DNA of 64,000 bases, from positions 98,011-162,010 of the forward strand of contig ONHB01000003.1 of the NCBI GenBank assembly GCA_900317505.1, in the 5' to 3' direction. Shown piece by piece: positions 18,161-27,781 of the stretch (position 1 is the stretch's first letter; each line of letters starts with the position of its first letter). This DNA is from an uncultured Lachnospiraceae bacterium. GTDB lineage: Bacteria > Bacillota > Clostridia > Lachnospirales > Lachnospiraceae. The notes beneath the pieces were generated by a model, which saw only the letters and a program-made list of their open reading frames with translations, did no database searches and was not told the origin of the DNA. The position numbers were made by a program, and so were the translations under genes.

Positions 18161-19408
18161 TTACTGGATATCAACAAAATCGGATTTTACATAACCAGTC
18201 TTGCCATTATAGTCGATCTTGCACCAACCATTGGCATTTTCATAAAGTGTATATGTTTCACCAAGATAAATAGTACCAAGGTATTCTCCATCTTCACTTG
18301 CGGAAGCACGTACTCTTACGCTTTCCTTGGGTGTAACCTTTCCGGAAGCTGTAGAGGTTGTTGTTTCTGTTGTCTCCTGAGCAGTTGTATCTGTTGTAGC
18401 CTCTGTTTCTGTATTGTCAACTGCAGCATCTGTTGTTTCAGCAGGAGCGCTGGACTGTAAGAAGTCAGATTTGATATAACCTTCCTGTCCATTGTAATCT
18501 ACTTTACTCCAGCCATTTTCTTTGACTTCCAGTCTGGTCAACGTTGTACCGGCTTCGACCTGTCCGAGACGATCAGCGTTTTCACTGTCGGATACTCGTA
18601 CATTAACCTTGTCAGTTGTTGTGACTGTTTCATTGACGGTAGCTGTTGATGCAGTCTCTGTAGCCTCTTCTGCTGCTGCATTAGCTGCGGCTTCTGCCTG
18701 TTTGGCAGCTACTGCTTCATCCAGTTTGGCATCAATGCTTTCCATATAGCTGTTTAATGCAGCATCGGAAGCGATTGCATCGGAGAAAGCTGCCTGAACA
18801 AGACTGTAGTAATTTGCAATCTTTTCACCGGATACCACACCCTGTACATAGGTAAGTGTAGCTTCATCCACATTACTGTCAATATATAAGTTGCCGTTTT
18901 CATCAGTTCTTACATATGTTGCCTGTAAGCCGGGAGCCTTGGTATCAATTCCGACAAATTTTGTTTCACTGTAAATCAAAACAATGTATTCGCCTGCATT
19001 TGCTCCGGGTTCATCAAAAATCAAAATATTATCATAAGCTTCAATATCTGCAGCTCTTGTCTCAAGTCTGATCTTTTCTTCCTCGGAAACATCTTTTTTC
19101 ACAGATGAAACTGTTGCAGAATCACCATCTTTTAATGCATTGTAATACAATGTGATCAGATTGATGATGTCCTGATTGGTGGTTGTCTCCATTCCGTCCG
19201 GTGGTGTTACAATCGCAGTATCTGCAGACATTGTCACTTCCTGTGAATTGTCTGAGACTTCATCAGATGTGTTATCTTTGCTCTTACCGCATCCGGTACA
19301 AACAAGTGTCAATCCCATAACCGCGATCAGAAGCATAATCTTAGATATATGTCTGTTGTTTTTATTTTTCCCCATTCCCAACATAAATGCGTGAGATGAT
19401 TTAGCCAT
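18161..19408 (-). CDS. Lipoprotein with two bacterial SH3 domains
   Basis: 415 residues. A basic N-terminus and hydrophobic stretch end in a lipobox (LVCTGC, Cys near residue 40), predicting export and lipid anchoring to the outer face of the membrane. A mixed domain of about 180 residues follows, then an Ala/Glu-rich linker and two SH3b repeats separated by a Thr/Glu-rich low-complexity linker. Both repeats contain the NGWxKxDYNGxxGYxKSDF pattern, at about 265-325 and 355-415. SH3b domains usually bind cell wall peptides, so a surface or wall-linked role is likely. No catalytic domain is visible. The start codon is uncertain: MGKNKNNRHIS at residue 12 is an alternative. Confidence 0.82.
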   Translation of the reverse strand: MAKSSHAFMLGMGKNKNNRHISKIMLLIAVMGLTLVCTGCGKSKDNTSDEVSDNSQEVTMSADTAIVTPPDGMETTTNQDIINLITLYYNALKDGDSATVSSVKKDVSEEEKIRLETRAADIEAYDNILIFDEPGANAGEYIVLIYSETKFVGIDTKAPGLQATYVRTDENGNLYIDSNVDEATLTYVQGVVSGEKIANYYSLVQAAFSDAIASDAALNSYMESIDAKLDEAVAAKQAEAAANAAAEEATETASTATVNETVTTTDKVNVRVSDSENADRLGQVEAGTTLTRLEVKENGWSKVDYNGQEGYIKSDFLQSSAPAETTDAAVDNTETEATTDTTAQETTETTTSTASGKVTPKESVRVRASASEDGEYLGTIYLGETYTLYENANGWCKIDYNGKTGYVKSDFVDIQ

Positions 19409-19448
19409 AATATACGTCCTTCCTTTGTTTTATAAGATCATAATATAG

Positions 19449-19520
19449 CGTACCCGAGAGGAATCGAACCCCCATCGGCTGAACCGGAATCAGCTGTTTT
19501 ATCCGTTAAACTACGGGTAC
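19449..19520 (-). tRNA. tRNA-Arg (anticodon CCG)
   Basis: A cloverleaf fits on the minus strand. The 7-bp acceptor GTACCCG/CGGGTAC, a D arm GTTT-AACGGATA-AAAC, the anticodon stem GCTGA/TCAGC with loop TTCCGGT (anticodon CCG, decoding CGG) and a T arm with loop TTCGATT are all present. CCA is not encoded. The arms, loop sizes and invariant bases are all in order. Confidence 0.93.
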
Positions 19521-19590
19521 ATAAATATTACGAAATTGTTACAACTCGTTTATAATATCATAAAACCCATAGTTTGACAAGTTTTGATCG

Positions 19591-20529
19591 TTAGAAACTT
19601 ACCGACGGAATCATCAATTTTTCGGAAGAATATTTATAATAGTAGAAATGATTTGATAAAACCTCTTCCTTTGCTACCTGATCACGGTTAATATCCTTTA
19701 TCATATTATCCATTTCATCATAATCTTCTTTTCCGGATACCGGGAGTACGATCACTTCATGAATACTGCTCGGCAGAATAACCAGATCCGTACCGAGTTT
19801 TTCGGCCATCTGTTTTAAGACACCGGGATAACAGATCACAGATGCCCCAAAATAATTATCCTGATTGCTCAGAATATACATCGGCATTTCTTTCTGGATA
19901 TTTTCCATATCCTGTCTGATACTATCAGCTTCAATTCCTTTATGCTGCAGCATTTCCACAATCACATCATCCATATTGCTGACACGAAGCGGCATGATCT
20001 CTGCACTGTTTTTCATGGCAGTCTGATGCAGGGTATGTTTATCGATCTTCCACATTGCCAGATGTTCATTTTCGATCTGGATGGACGCCTTTGTCTTTGC
20101 ACTGTTGTTCCGGCTTATCACATAACAATATGTGATGGCAAGATCCAGAAAAGGTGTATAAGGAATATCCTGCAGTCTTTCTTTATTTTCCTCATAAGAG
20201 ACCAGCTTGATGACAATACGGTTTTTCGCCTGTGCAAAGCATTCAAAACCATGAATATCAATCTGCGGATTGCCGTATTTTTTAAATACATAGACCATTT
20301 CCTCTGCTACTGTCGGCAGATCATAGTGATCCAGATATTTTTCATAAAAATCGTCCAGCCGTAAATTGGGAGAAGCGCAGCTGCCTTTTCTGATAACAGA
20401 GCAGGCTTTATAAGTCACACCATTATTTTTTACCGTGTCATGGATGTCAATTCTGACATTTTCTCCCATTTTATCTTCAATTTCCGATTTAACTGCGTCA
20501 ACAAACTCTAAAAAATTTAATTTTTCCAT
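19591..20529 (-). CDS. DUF5688 family protein
   Basis: 312 residues, no transmembrane segment, function unknown. The C-terminal half has the pattern seen in DUF5688 proteins of Lachnospiraceae: MYILSNQDNYFGASVICYPGVLKQMAEKLG followed by LVILPSSIHEVIVLP. The N-terminal part begins MEKLNFLEFVDAVKSEIEDKMG. Proteins of this family are often found in several copies per genome. It lies between tRNA-Arg and efp on the same strand and appears to be a separate transcript. Confidence 0.75.
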   Translation of the reverse strand: MEKLNFLEFVDAVKSEIEDKMGENVRIDIHDTVKNNGVTYKACSVIRKGSCASPNLRLDDFYEKYLDHYDLPTVAEEMVYVFKKYGNPQIDIHGFECFAQAKNRIVIKLVSYEENKERLQDIPYTPFLDLAITYCYVISRNNSAKTKASIQIENEHLAMWKIDKHTLHQTAMKNSAEIMPLRVSNMDDVIVEMLQHKGIEADSIRQDMENIQKEMPMYILSNQDNYFGASVICYPGVLKQMAEKLGTDLVILPSSIHEVIVLPVSGKEDYDEMDNMIKDINRDQVAKEEVLSNHFYYYKYSSEKLMIPSVSF

Positions 20530-20650
20530 GATTTTTTCCTTTCGATTTGAAATTAGATTTTCATAACCGTGCCTGTATTTTCAACCATAGCCGGTATGAA
20601 AAAAGATTTGAAATAAGATTAATAATAAAATACGCAATAAAAAGCGCAAT

Positions 20651-20682
20651 TAAAAAGGCAACAGACTCATCATCTATTGCCT
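20651..20682 (-). terminator. Terminator of the aro-efp transcript
   Basis: On the minus strand GGCAATAGA (20673-20681) pairs with TCTGTTGCC (20657-20665), followed by five T residues, 35 bases after the efp stop. Confidence 0.82.
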
Positions 20683-20716
20683 AAAGCTTTCTGATATCAG
20701 AAGATTGCCAATATGC

Positions 20717-21274
20717 TTATACACGTGATAAATATTCACCTGTACGAGTGTCGATCTTGATCACTTCACCCTGATTAACAAATAACGGAACCTTAACCTG
20801 TGCACCGGTCTCAACGATTGCGGGCTTGGTAGCTCCGGTAGCTGTATCACCTTTAAATCCGGGCTCTGTCTCTGTGATCTCCAACTCTACAAACAACGGA
20901 GGCTCAACTGCAAATACATTGCCGTTGTGAGAACATACCTTAACCATTTCGTTTTCTTTTACAAATTTCATTGCATCGCCAACTTCATCTGCGCTTAATG
21001 AAATCTGATCATATGTCTCTGTATCCATGAAATTGTATAAATCTCCGTCTGCATATAAATACTGCATATCTTTTCTATCAATACGTGCTGCTGGGAATTT
21101 TTCAGTAGGACGGAAAGATGTTTCTACAACACCACCGTTTTTGATGTCTTTGAGCTTTGTACGCACGAAAGCTGCACCTTTACCGGGTTTTACGTGCTGG
21201 AACTCAATGACCTGGCATACCTTGTTATCATACTCGATGGTCATACCATTTCTGAAATCACCTGCTGTAATCAT
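20717..21274 (-). CDS. efp: Translation elongation factor P
   Basis: Relieves ribosome stalling at polyproline by entering the E site. The 185-residue length and the three-domain pattern are normal: the KOW-like N-domain has the modified-residue loop [16 protein letters not shown] with Lys32, and [23 protein letters not shown] and [14 protein letters not shown] form the two OB domains. The final stretch [12 protein letters not shown] is a family hallmark. AGGAGGATATA precedes the ATG. It follows aroQ after about 115 bases in the yqeG-aroE-aroK-aroQ run and may be cotranscribed. Confidence 0.97.
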   Translation of the reverse strand: MITAGDFRNGMTIEYDNKVCQVIEFQHVKPGKGAAFVRTKLKDIKNGGVVETSFRPTEKFPAARIDRKDMQYLYADGDLYNFMDTETYDQISLSADEVGDAMKFVKENEMVKVCSHNGNVFAVEPPLFVELEITETEPGFKGDTATGATKPAIVETGAQVKVPLFVNQGEVIKIDTRTGEYLSRV

Positions 21275-21391
21275 GATTATATCCTCCTAAATTCACATTC
21301 AATTTTTCACGTCATAATTCTCTAATAGTTTATACTAAAAACAAACAATTTTCAACTGTTTTTTATCTGCAATTTACAATTTGCAGCTTTA

Positions 21392-21847
21392 TCATAATCT
21401 GTTATCTTCTTTGTGTGGATGAGCGATCACATAATCAATGGCCTCAAGATATCCTTCCAGTCCATGTCCGTAAATCTGATGATCGCAGGCAGCCTTGGTA
21501 ACGGATACTTTTCTGAAATCCTCTCTCTTGGTAATATCAGAGATATGGATTTCAACCTTTGGCATGGTCGTAACAGAAGCCAGCGCATCATGGATGGCAT
21601 AGCTGTAATGTGTAAACGCACCGGGATTGATCACGATGCCCTCTGTTCCGTCAAAATAGGCATCCTGAATCCTGTCTATGATTGCACCTTCATGATTGCT
21701 CTGGAATACTTCGATCTTGCAATGGCAGCTCTCTCCCTTATCGGAGATCATCTTGAGCAGTCCGTTGTAATCTGTTGTTCCGTAAATTCCTTTTTCACGG
21801 ATCCCCAGAAAATTGAGATTGGGTCCGTTAATAACCAAAATTTTCAT
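21392..21847 (-). CDS. aroQ: 3-Dehydroquinate dehydratase, type II
   Basis: Dehydrates 3-dehydroquinate to 3-dehydroshikimate in the shikimate pathway; a dodecameric flavodoxin-like enzyme. Motifs: ILVINGPNLNFLGIRE, the lid Tyr in GIYG, FQSNHEGAIIDRI, NPGAFTHYSYAIHDAL with active-site Asn/His, and VEIHISD. 151 residues from the ATG at 21847, which has AAGGTGACAAAG just ahead; an ATG 15 bases upstream would add MKVTK. It lies 30 bases downstream of aroK in an aromatic-amino-acid gene run. Confidence 0.95.
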   Translation of the reverse strand: MKILVINGPNLNFLGIREKGIYGTTDYNGLLKMISDKGESCHCKIEVFQSNHEGAIIDRIQDAYFDGTEGIVINPGAFTHYSYAIHDALASVTTMPKVEIHISDITKREDFRKVSVTKAACDHQIYGHGLEGYLEAIDYVIAHPHKEDNRL

Positions 21848-21877
21848 CTTTGTCACCTTCATTTTTATTTTTAACCG

Positions 21878-22390
21878 TTATTCTGTTTTTATAATACCTT
21901 GAATTTCCGAAAGAATTTCTTCAAACGACTTTCCATCCACATCCACAACCGCCGTTGCAGCCTTTTCATATATAGGAGAACGTTCGGCAAGCATTTCGGT
22001 TATTTTCTTTTGTGGATTCTCACACTGTAATAATGGTCTAGTGGTATCGTTTTTCAGACGTTCATATATGGTATCCGGTTTTGCCCTGAGATATATGACA
22101 TTTCCGAGCTTTTTCAAAAGCTCCCTGTTTTCTGCCCTGAGAGGAAGTCCGCCTCCGACCGATATGATATACCGGTCTTTATACTCCAGAATGCTTTTTA
22201 ACATATCTGTTTCCATCTGTCTGAAAGCCGCTTCGCCCTCTGTGGCAAAAATATCGGAAATTGTTTTTTCATATTGTTGTTCAATCATTTTATCGGTATC
22301 AAGCATTGCAACTCTCTCCCTGTAGGAGAGTTTTATTCCTATTGTTGTTTTACCACAGCCCATATATCCGATTAATATTGTATTATTCAT
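21878..22390 (-). CDS. aroK: Shikimate kinase
   Basis: Phosphorylates shikimate at the 3-hydroxyl with ATP. The 170-residue P-loop kinase shows Walker A GYMGCGKTT, the DTD shikimate motif (MLDTDKMIE), the Arg at EAAFRQME, SVGGGLPL (substrate GGG motif) and the lid Arg in TTRPLL. The ATG at 22390 overlaps the aroE 3' end by 8 bases, indicating translational coupling; a TTG at 22393 is also possible. Confidence 0.94.
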   Translation of the reverse strand: MNNTILIGYMGCGKTTIGIKLSYRERVAMLDTDKMIEQQYEKTISDIFATEGEAAFRQMETDMLKSILEYKDRYIISVGGGLPLRAENRELLKKLGNVIYLRAKPDTIYERLKNDTTRPLLQCENPQKKITEMLAERSPIYEKAATAVVDVDGKSFEEILSEIQGIIKTE

Positions 22391-23258
22391 CAACCTTTGT
22401 TTTTTCCTTCATCAAATCGTATATTTTATCACACAGGTCATCATCAACCTGCACACCATTCCAAAGCTCATATGCATCAACTCCCTGATACAACAGCATT
22501 CCAAGGCCATTGCAGACCTTTACACCGGCGTTTTTGCAAAGCTTCATAAACTTCGTCTCTGCCGGTTTATATATGATATCCACCGCATTATCCAGAAGCT
22601 GATAAAATGCCGGATCTTCTATAACAGCGGAATCACAATCCGGATACAGGCCGACGCTGGTTGCCTGGATGCACAAATATTTTTTATGAGGAAGCCTTGT
22701 ATAATCAGAAAGCACCAGACCGCTTACAACATCTGTATCCATAGCCCGGTTTACTTCCTCAGCCACAGCTACAGCCTTGTCAACAGAACGGTTCAGGATG
22801 TATACATGTCCGGCCCGCTCCGAAACCATCAGAAAAGCAATCGCTCTGGAAGCTCCTCCGGCACCAAGCAGGATAACATCTCTGCCCTCTATGATGATAT
22901 TTTCCTTTATCATGGCTCGTCTTAAGCCTGTCATATCGGTATTGTATCCCTTAAAACCGCCCTCCACTCTTACAAGCGTATTGACAGCTCCTATTTTTTC
23001 TGCCAGAGGATCAATCTCTTTTAAAAATGGAAGCACCGCACTTTTATGCGGAACCGTCACATTCAGTCCCTGTATATTGAGCCCGTATGCACCCTTTACG
23101 GCAGCCTCTACCTGATCTTTTACCACATGAAACGGCACATAGACTAAATTGTCGCCATGATCTTTTGCAATGGAATTGTGTATAAGCGGTGATAATGTAT
23201 GCTCAACCGGACACCCGATCAATCCGCAGGTTTTGGTCAGTCCGTCAATTTCTCTCAT
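22383..23258 (-). CDS. aroE: Shikimate dehydrogenase
   Basis: Reduces 3-dehydroshikimate to shikimate with NADPH. 291 residues. The substrate domain has CPVEHTLSPLIHN and the catalytic Lys in NVTVPHKSAV, with the paired Asp in GYNTDMTGL. The NADP-binding loop is LLGAGGASRAIAF followed by LNRSVDKA, and ATSVGLYP and the C-terminal GLGMLLYQGVDAYELW close the domain. It overlaps aroK by 8 bases and follows yqeG after 22 bases. Confidence 0.95.
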   Translation of the reverse strand: MREIDGLTKTCGLIGCPVEHTLSPLIHNSIAKDHGDNLVYVPFHVVKDQVEAAVKGAYGLNIQGLNVTVPHKSAVLPFLKEIDPLAEKIGAVNTLVRVEGGFKGYNTDMTGLRRAMIKENIIIEGRDVILLGAGGASRAIAFLMVSERAGHVYILNRSVDKAVAVAEEVNRAMDTDVVSGLVLSDYTRLPHKKYLCIQATSVGLYPDCDSAVIEDPAFYQLLDNAVDIIYKPAETKFMKLCKNAGVKVCNGLGMLLYQGVDAYELWNGVQVDDDLCDKIYDLMKEKTKVDE

Positions 23259-23280
23259 GTTTTCACTTCTCTTTCTGTTT

Positions 23281-23802
23281 TTATTTCTTCTTTTTAAGAT
23301 CTTTTTTGAATTTCTTTTTATAAAAATGCAGTACGATACGCTCCAGATATCTTTTTAAAATGATCTGGATCTCTTCTTTTTTATCGATTGGTTTTACCAA
23401 AATGCTGTAAATACCGCATCTTCTGGCTCCCCAGACATCTGTAAAAAGCTGGTCTCCAATAAAAACCGTCGTACCGACATCTGTATGCATCCGTTCCATA
23501 GCCTGTTGATACCCTTTTTTTGACGGCTTTCCGGCTTTGTAAATATAGGATGCACCTTCTACCGCATCGCAAAACATTTTGACCCTCGGCTCCTTATTGT
23601 TGGACAAGAGCATCATGGAAAAGCCAATCTCATGCAGTCTGTGAAACAGGGCAATGGCTCTTTGGTCAGCCGGAGCTCCATGCTCAACCAGTGTATTGTC
23701 GATATCAAAAATCAGCCCCCGGATTCCCTTTTGATACAGGGCTTCAAAATCTATTTCATAAGTTGAATCCATCCAGATATCCGGATAAAAATTTTGAAAC
23801 AT
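23281..23802 (-). CDS. YqeG-family HAD IIIA-type phosphatase
   Basis: Haloacid-dehalogenase-fold phosphatase of the YqeG family; the cellular substrate is not firmly known. 173 residues. Motif I is LIFDIDNTLVEHGAP, motif II MMLLSNNKE, motif III Lys in KAGKPSKKG and motif IV FIGDQLFTDVWGARR. The C-terminus is very lysine-rich. The start is preceded by AAGGAAA. It heads the aroE-aroK-aroQ run, and yqeG next to shikimate genes is common in Firmicutes. Confidence 0.9.
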   Translation of the reverse strand: MFQNFYPDIWMDSTYEIDFEALYQKGIRGLIFDIDNTLVEHGAPADQRAIALFHRLHEIGFSMMLLSNNKEPRVKMFCDAVEGASYIYKAGKPSKKGYQQAMERMHTDVGTTVFIGDQLFTDVWGARRCGIYSILVKPIDKKEEIQIILKRYLERIVLHFYKKKFKKDLKKKK

Positions 23803-23840
23803 AAAACGAATTTCCTTTATACATTTTTATCTGTTGCTAT

Positions 23841-23877
23841 AAAAAAGCCCGGAGAATACCGATCAATCCTCCGAGCT
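23841..23877 (-). terminator. Terminator of the small hypothetical gene
   Basis: On the minus strand GCTCGGAG (23869-23876) pairs with CTCCGGGC (23847-23854), followed by six T residues. It separates the 128-residue hypothetical gene from yqeG. Confidence 0.85.
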
Positions 23878-23912
23878 AATCATATCAAATATTTGTAAAA
23901 AATAAAACTGCT

Positions 23913-24299
23913 TTATTTCATAATGACAATTCCATCAGCTGTGGAATTGTTGATCATTCCAATATTGGATGCATCTCCGACAAAATAACGGTACTGATCT
24001 AAGATCTGATCCTTTTTCACATCAGAAAGTGCCTGATCCATATCAAGCAGGGTAATATCACTTTCCTTGCCGATATAATCGTATGTATCTCCGGTATTGA
24101 AATTTAAGGAAATATCTTCAAGGCTTATAGCATTGCGTCGTGCATCATTGGTCTTTTGCACAACATCTGCCTTTTGAGGAAGCTGCGCCTCCATCTGCTT
24201 TTTCTGTTCATCCTGTGCCTTTACGGTTGCTACGTCGACCTGCTTGATATGCATAGCCGGCTGGCTCTGATAAAAACCACCTATTGCTCCGATACCCAT
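23913..24299 (-). CDS. Hypothetical protein, 128 residues
   Basis: I do not recognise a named family. The protein starts MGIGAIGGFYQSQPAMHIKQ, has a Gln/Lys-rich middle, and ends with an acidic part containing NTGDTYDYIGKESDI, then SDVKKDQILDQYRYFVGDA. It has no signal peptide or transmembrane segment. The ATG at 24299 is chosen because AAAAGGTGGTG lies seven bases ahead; an upstream in-frame ATG at 24353 has no such site. It is monocistronic with its own terminator and divergent from the acyltransferase gene. Confidence 0.7.
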   Translation of the reverse strand: MGIGAIGGFYQSQPAMHIKQVDVATVKAQDEQKKQMEAQLPQKADVVQKTNDARRNAISLEDISLNFNTGDTYDYIGKESDITLLDMDQALSDVKKDQILDQYRYFVGDASNIGMINNSTADGIVIMK

Positions 24300-24516
24300 G
24301 CTATTCACCACCTTTTGTCTTTTATTATAATATATATCGACCATTTTCGTCAAAAATAAAGTCCCGGATCAGATTCATTACTAAATTTATGCATTATATT
24401 TCATCGGCTCAACATCAAAACCCTTTTTTAATTGCTAAAACAATCTTCAATTTGACTATAAAAAAGAAGATGGATATACTTATTTTATATGGTAAACAAC
24501 TTATGCGGGGGTATTT

Positions 24517-25476
24517 ATGAACAAAATAACCAACACGGAAGCGCCAGAACGCAATTATGTACTGGAGCTTTGGCGTTTTATTTTCTGTATTATGGTATTG
24601 GGATTTCATTTTTTCAGTAAAATTGATTCCAAGCTGTTTCATGTCGGATATCTCGGCGTCGAATTTTTCTTTCTGGTTTCCGGATATTTTATCGGTAGCT
24701 TTTATTTCAGGCAACTGGAAGGCAGGGATTTGGGGAATCGCCTGAAATCAGTCGGCCATTATATACTCTCCCGCTTCAGACGTCTGTATCCGCTATATTT
24801 TGCAGCCCTTATCGTCATGCTCATCATAAAGCTTCTGATCGGTCAGCTCACATTTTCCATGCTGCCATCCACATTAAAAAGCTGTTATGCCGAATTTCTC
24901 ATGCTGCAATGGACTCCTTTGGGAAATGAAGTGTTGATCTCAGCAGACTGGTATGTTCCGGCTGTCTTTTTCGGCGGAATCTTTTTTGTTATCCTCTTAG
25001 CACTGACCGAAAAGATTGGAGGTTATCTGTTAGCCCCTGCTATCAGCTTCTTCCTTTACCGGTATTATTACCTGCTGATTGGAAAAATAGATGTCATCAT
25101 CTATCATCATTGCATTTTGCGTGGCATTGCCGGATTGGGGCTCGGTATCTTTATTTATTTTATCTGCCAATCTATTCCTGCAATTTCTGCGAAACTGGCC
25201 GCTCCATTTTTTATTGCAGCCAATCTCATCGTCATTGGTGTGTTTATATACAGCCAGTTTGGACATCGATCAAAATGGGACTTTTTTATAATCGGCCTTT
25301 ATGCATTCAGTCTCCTTCTTTTGATGCTTGCCGGTACTCCCAAGCTTCCTGAACCGGTGCAAAAGGCTTTTGGTTTTCTTGGAAAAACCACCTATCCGAT
25401 ATATATTTTACAGATGCCGGTGATTGAACTGCTTCTTGCGACAAATGTTTTGTATGCTCTGATAATTATGAAATAA
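24517..25476 (+). CDS. Acyltransferase-3 family membrane protein (OafA-like)
   Basis: Transfers acyl groups, usually acetyl, to cell-surface sugars or glycolipids from inside the membrane. 319 residues with about ten transmembrane helices. The N-terminal pattern YVLELWRFIFCIMVLGFHF with the conserved His, then YLGVEFFFLVSGYFI and RFRRLYPLYFAAL, is diagnostic of the family. The C-terminal LGKTTYPIYILQMPVIELL is also typical. GGGGG precedes the ATG. The substrate is unknown. It stands alone. Confidence 0.87.
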   Translation: MNKITNTEAPERNYVLELWRFIFCIMVLGFHFFSKIDSKLFHVGYLGVEFFFLVSGYFIGSFYFRQLEGRDLGNRLKSVGHYILSRFRRLYPLYFAALIVMLIIKLLIGQLTFSMLPSTLKSCYAEFLMLQWTPLGNEVLISADWYVPAVFFGGIFFVILLALTEKIGGYLLAPAISFFLYRYYYLLIGKIDVIIYHHCILRGIAGLGLGIFIYFICQSIPAISAKLAAPFFIAANLIVIGVFIYSQFGHRSKWDFFIIGLYAFSLLLLMLAGTPKLPEPVQKAFGFLGKTTYPIYILQMPVIELLLATNVLYALIIMK

Positions 25477-25611
25477 ATAGTCTGGTTTATCATATAGGCA
25501 GCAAATCATAAATTTGTACAGGATTAAAAATTAGTCTACAGATTTTCATATATTATAAATCACAAGACTATATAAAAACACAAAACTAATACAAAAAACA
25601 AAGGCAAAAAA

Positions 25612-26364
25612 ATGAATCAGACAACAAATACATCCACAACTTCATCAACAACAAACACTCCCATTGCTTTCGCAAAGGAATACAATCATTCACAGACTGT
25701 CAAAATCGGCTGTTCAGATTGCAAGGGCTGTAATAAATGCTGTGAAAATATGGACGACTCCATCATTCTGGATCCGTATGACATGTGGCAGTTTACCTCT
25801 GCACTAAAGCTTTCTGACGGCTCTTATGCCACTTACGAGATTCTCACTTCCGAGGATGGTCCTCTGGAGCTTTCAAGCCATGATGGTCTGATCATGCCCA
25901 ATATCAAAATGGTTGCGGATGAACGTTTTGCGCATATCAATCCGGACCGTGGTGTCTGTCCATTTTTAAATGCACAGGGCAGATGCTCCATCCACCCGAT
26001 CCGTACCGGTCTCTGCCGTCTTTATCCTCTTGGACGCAATTTTTATCCGAATAAACTGACCTATTTTATCTTAAATGAAGATCTCGGCTGTCCGGCTAAA
26101 AACAAATCCTATATCCGTATCTCTGACTGGCTCGAAATTGCTGATTTGGACCAATACGAAGCCTTCCAGTTAAAATGGCATCAAATAAAGCTGCAGACCA
26201 GGGCAAAAATGCACGATCCACAGCTTTCTTTTGAAACGAAAAAAACTCTCTCTATCAGGTTTTTAAATTGTTTTTATAAAACTCCCTATCCACAGGATTT
26301 TTATCAGGAATTTTATAAACGGGCTGATGCATTTACAATACAATCGGTTCAAAACGAAGTCTGA
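25612..26364 (+). CDS. YkgJ-family cysteine cluster protein
   Basis: Contains the YkgJ zinc- or iron-binding cysteine cluster: CSDCKGCNKCCENM, then GVCPFLNAQGRCSIHPIRTGLCRLYPLG and a further Cys in LGCPAK. 250 residues. The N-terminal 20 residues are Thr/Ser-rich and non-conserved. Function of the family is unknown, though it is linked to metal centres. Its last 32 bases overlap the 3' end of the convergent GH26-like gene. Confidence 0.88.
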   Translation: MNQTTNTSTTSSTTNTPIAFAKEYNHSQTVKIGCSDCKGCNKCCENMDDSIILDPYDMWQFTSALKLSDGSYATYEILTSEDGPLELSSHDGLIMPNIKMVADERFAHINPDRGVCPFLNAQGRCSIHPIRTGLCRLYPLGRNFYPNKLTYFILNEDLGCPAKNKSYIRISDWLEIADLDQYEAFQLKWHQIKLQTRAKMHDPQLSFETKKTLSIRFLNCFYKTPYPQDFYQEFYKRADAFTIQSVQNEV

Positions 26365-27781
26365 TATCCGGCAGTGCATTTATCGTATAATAATAATTGA
26401 CTGCCCAGTCCTCTCCCTGTGAAGGATCATTTTCACCACTCGCCGGCGGTGCAAATATATGCAAATCCATTTCACACGGTCCTGTAATCGCCTGATCAAA
26501 AAATGCAGGCATAAAATCAACAAATGTCACTCCACTTGCTTTGTAAAACCATCTTCCATTCAGTTCCATCATCAAATTAGCCTCTGCTAACTCATCCTTG
26601 AAGTAAACCTCTGCAAACACCGGATTGCCCTCCAGGGATAATGTGACGGAAAGACCTTCTGCATCTTCAGCTCCGCCCCAGCGTAAGGTAACCGGCAGGC
26701 TGGCTTCTTCCTGTGCCTCTATTCCAGGCTTAAAGAAATCATCATTGATAATATCCCTGTATGCAGAAAGTACCGGCTGCTCAATACCAACCTCAGCATT
26801 GTTGGGATCTGTAATCTCCAATCCAAGTCTGCCATCATCCCGGAACTGATAAAATGTCAGTCCGCTAAACCATCTTTCTTTGTCTTCCTTTACCATGCGG
26901 CAGAATTCCTGTACCATCTTTACCTGATCAAAAGGTCCGGTCACATCCCCATCCGCATTAAATTCCGACATTACCATCGGCTTTGCCACACCATCATTCA
27001 GTTCCTTAAAACGCTCAAAGCTTCGTTTTGTCAGATCATAAACGGTCTCAACCAAATCACGCTTGTGCTGGAAATTTTCTTTTTCCGCTACCTCATAGGG
27101 CCAGCCCCAGTTGAGCGCCATATACTTATCAACTGACCAGATATCCGTCGTCCGGACAGCCTCGGCAAATTCTTTTTCATATAGAATCTCTTTTACATCC
27201 GGGTTGGGATCTTCAATTCCGCCAATACAGAGAATGGTCTGTACATTGGGCGCATACTCCTTGATAATCTTGTGGAAGCGCACATAAAAATCCGCAACCT
27301 CCTGATAGGATGCTCTTTTATTGAAAGAAAACCAGCTTCCGGTCGCCTCATGATTTACCCTAAGCATCATACGGCCAAATGGCTGCAGATCCTTGGCTAT
27401 TGCAATAATATGTTCATCCGAAACGTGTGGATCACAGGTAAGCGTCAGGATCACATCCTGTCCATGCCTTCTGACATCACGCATACAGGCAAACGGCTCT
27501 CCATCGCGGCTGCCGTTAAGGCCGCCTCCATAGGTGAAATAATCATCATACGGATAATCCCAGGCAAATGACACATCCTGATCGGCATAAGCATCCCTTG
27601 CACGTGCAGGCCAGCCTTCATCAAGCGGATAATAACAATACATCAGATTGATGCCTCTGTGCGGTCTGTGCATTTTTTGCAATATATAGTCTTGGTTTAC
27701 ATAACTCCCTCTTTCACTGCCATCGCCCAGATCAACGGCAAACTTGGCAGGGGTCAGTAAAATTTTCTTTAAACGATTCAT
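26333..27781 (-). CDS. GH26-like glycoside hydrolase (beta-mannanase type), probably cytoplasmic
   Basis: The central TIM barrel has RMMLRVNHEATGSWFSFN, which matches the GH26 acid/base region (R-x-x-HE-x-x-G-x-WF), and PMVMSEFNADGD, with the Glu expected at the nucleophile. A C-terminal beta-rich module follows from about residue 370. No signal peptide is seen, so it may act on imported oligosaccharides. I set the start at the ATG at 27781, which has GGAG six bases ahead; ATGs at 27793 and 27871 are in frame but the added residues look unlike protein. The gene is convergent with and overlaps ykgJ. Confidence 0.72.
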   Translation of the reverse strand: MNRLKKILLTPAKFAVDLGDGSERGSYVNQDYILQKMHRPHRGINLMYCYYPLDEGWPARARDAYADQDVSFAWDYPYDDYFTYGGGLNGSRDGEPFACMRDVRRHGQDVILTLTCDPHVSDEHIIAIAKDLQPFGRMMLRVNHEATGSWFSFNKRASYQEVADFYVRFHKIIKEYAPNVQTILCIGGIEDPNPDVKEILYEKEFAEAVRTTDIWSVDKYMALNWGWPYEVAEKENFQHKRDLVETVYDLTKRSFERFKELNDGVAKPMVMSEFNADGDVTGPFDQVKMVQEFCRMVKEDKERWFSGLTFYQFRDDGRLGLEITDPNNAEVGIEQPVLSAYRDIINDDFFKPGIEAQEEASLPVTLRWGGAEDAEGLSVTLSLEGNPVFAEVYFKDELAEANLMMELNGRWFYKASGVTFVDFMPAFFDQAITGPCEMDLHIFAPPASGENDPSQGEDWAVNYYYTINALPDIRLRFEPIVL

